Source of the DNA: Larkinella humicola
GTDB taxonomy: Bacteria > Bacteroidota > Bacteroidia > Cytophagales > Spirosomataceae
Length of the DNA: 64,000 nucleotides
NCBI RefSeq assembly: GCF_008727875.1
Contig: NZ_VTWS01000005.1
Location: 372,001 to 436,000 of the forward strand
Direction of reading: 5' to 3'
In this document: one piece after another, positions 63,760 through 64,000 of the stretch
Layout of the letters: each line of letters begins with the position of its first letter
Position numbering within the stretch: position 1 is the stretch's first letter
Notes under the pieces: model-generated
The model's database searches: none
Told to the model about the DNA's origin: nothing
Seen by the model: the letters and a program-made list of their open reading frames with translations, nothing else
Program-made: the position numbers and the translations under genes

Positions 63760-64000
63760 ATGTTTCCTACTCTATCTCAGGAAAGTCTGCAATTACAGGA
63801 GAGCATTCGGCGCGGCACCGAATGGTTGAGTTTATACGAAGAACCCGAAAAACGGCTGAGTACGCTCGATGAACTGGGCAAGCTGCGCCGACGCGCCAAA
63901 CGGCTCGAACAGGCCGCCAAAATGCGCCCGGCACTCGCCCTGTTTGGCATCAGTCAGGTTGGAAAATCGTACCTGGTTTCCAATCTGGCCCGCATTCCCG
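63760..64000 (+). CDS. srfC: SrfC-like P-loop protein, N-terminal part (3' end outside window)
   Basis: The first 80 residues of a protein starting MFPTLSQESLQLQES. Residues 25-55 are a charged helical segment, then ALALFGISQVGKSYLVSNLA, with a P-loop Gly63-x4-Gly-Lys-Ser70 (GISQVGKS). The P-loop and the adjacent srfB and coiled-coil genes identify it as the SrfC family (PF10139), dynamin-like or GTPase-like proteins. The remaining part, with the switch and helical regions, is outside the window. It is 67 nt after the upstream gene and probably in the same operon. Confidence 0.65.
   Translation, partial: MFPTLSQESLQLQESIRRGTEWLSLYEEPEKRLSTLDELGKLRRRAKRLEQAAKMRPALALFGISQVGKSYLVSNLARIP

Overview
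The window (about 54-55% G+C by eye) reads as chromosome of a Bacteroidetes bacterium, most likely a Cytophagales member related to Spirosoma, Larkinella or Rudanella. The evidence is a SusC/SusD pair, TonB receptor plus DUF4249 lipoprotein, a DUF5103 type IX secretion plug protein, LytTR/LytS signalling, a GlcN6P deaminase fused to a PIG-L domain, and TAnnTTTG-type promoters. I saw no phage, insertion sequence, CRISPR array or rRNA.

Layout. 1-8.8 kb is mostly housekeeping: ychF end, a membrane LytTR regulator, a serine hydrolase, the T9SS plug protein, a bestrophin channel, a DUF3667 protein, an ABC-F ATPase and tRNA-Thr(CGU). 8.9-16.1 kb is a patchier stretch: a 400-bp gene desert, an aldo/keto reductase with its AraC regulator, a quinone oxidoreductase, a broken Crp-family regulator, two unknown genes, and a LytS/LytTR pair whose regulator is frameshifted near its end. 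16.2-19.4 kb holds a TonB receptor with its DUF4249 lipoprotein.

19.5-41.5 kb looks like a large carbohydrate utilisation region. A minus-strand run carries a DUF4091 (GH123-like) hydrolase, SusC, SusD, an aberrant Nramp-fold transporter, an NAD-dependent epimerase-like protein, a DHDPS/NanA-type aldolase, an azurin-like protein and a beta-propeller dehydrogenase. A divergent LacI regulator follows, then a GHMP kinase, nucleotidyltransferase and NagB-PIG-L operon, a discoidin/polysaccharide-lyase lipoprotein, an amidohydrolase and a second LacI regulator. Each LacI gene has a long perfect inverted repeat upstream (13-bp and 19-bp arms), presumably its operator. Amino sugars are the likeliest substrate class, by inference.

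41.5-50.5 kb carries a Upf1-like helicase, a secreted caspase/FGE-domain protein, small unknown proteins, and a 7TM-DISM histidine kinase separated from a LuxR-type response regulator by a lipoprotein gene.

50.5-64 kb is the most unusual part. One tight operon encodes a sigma factor, a single-pass membrane protein resembling an anti-sigma factor with a TPR-like periplasmic tail, an exported WD40-caspase and an exported papain-like peptidase. This layout suggests proteolytic control of a sigma factor. Next come a LecA (PA-IL)-like secreted protein and a proline-rich membrane protein. The window ends inside a second operon: a zinc-ribbon protein, an SrfB-like actin/Hsp70-fold ATPase, a coiled-coil protein and the start of an SrfC-like P-loop protein.
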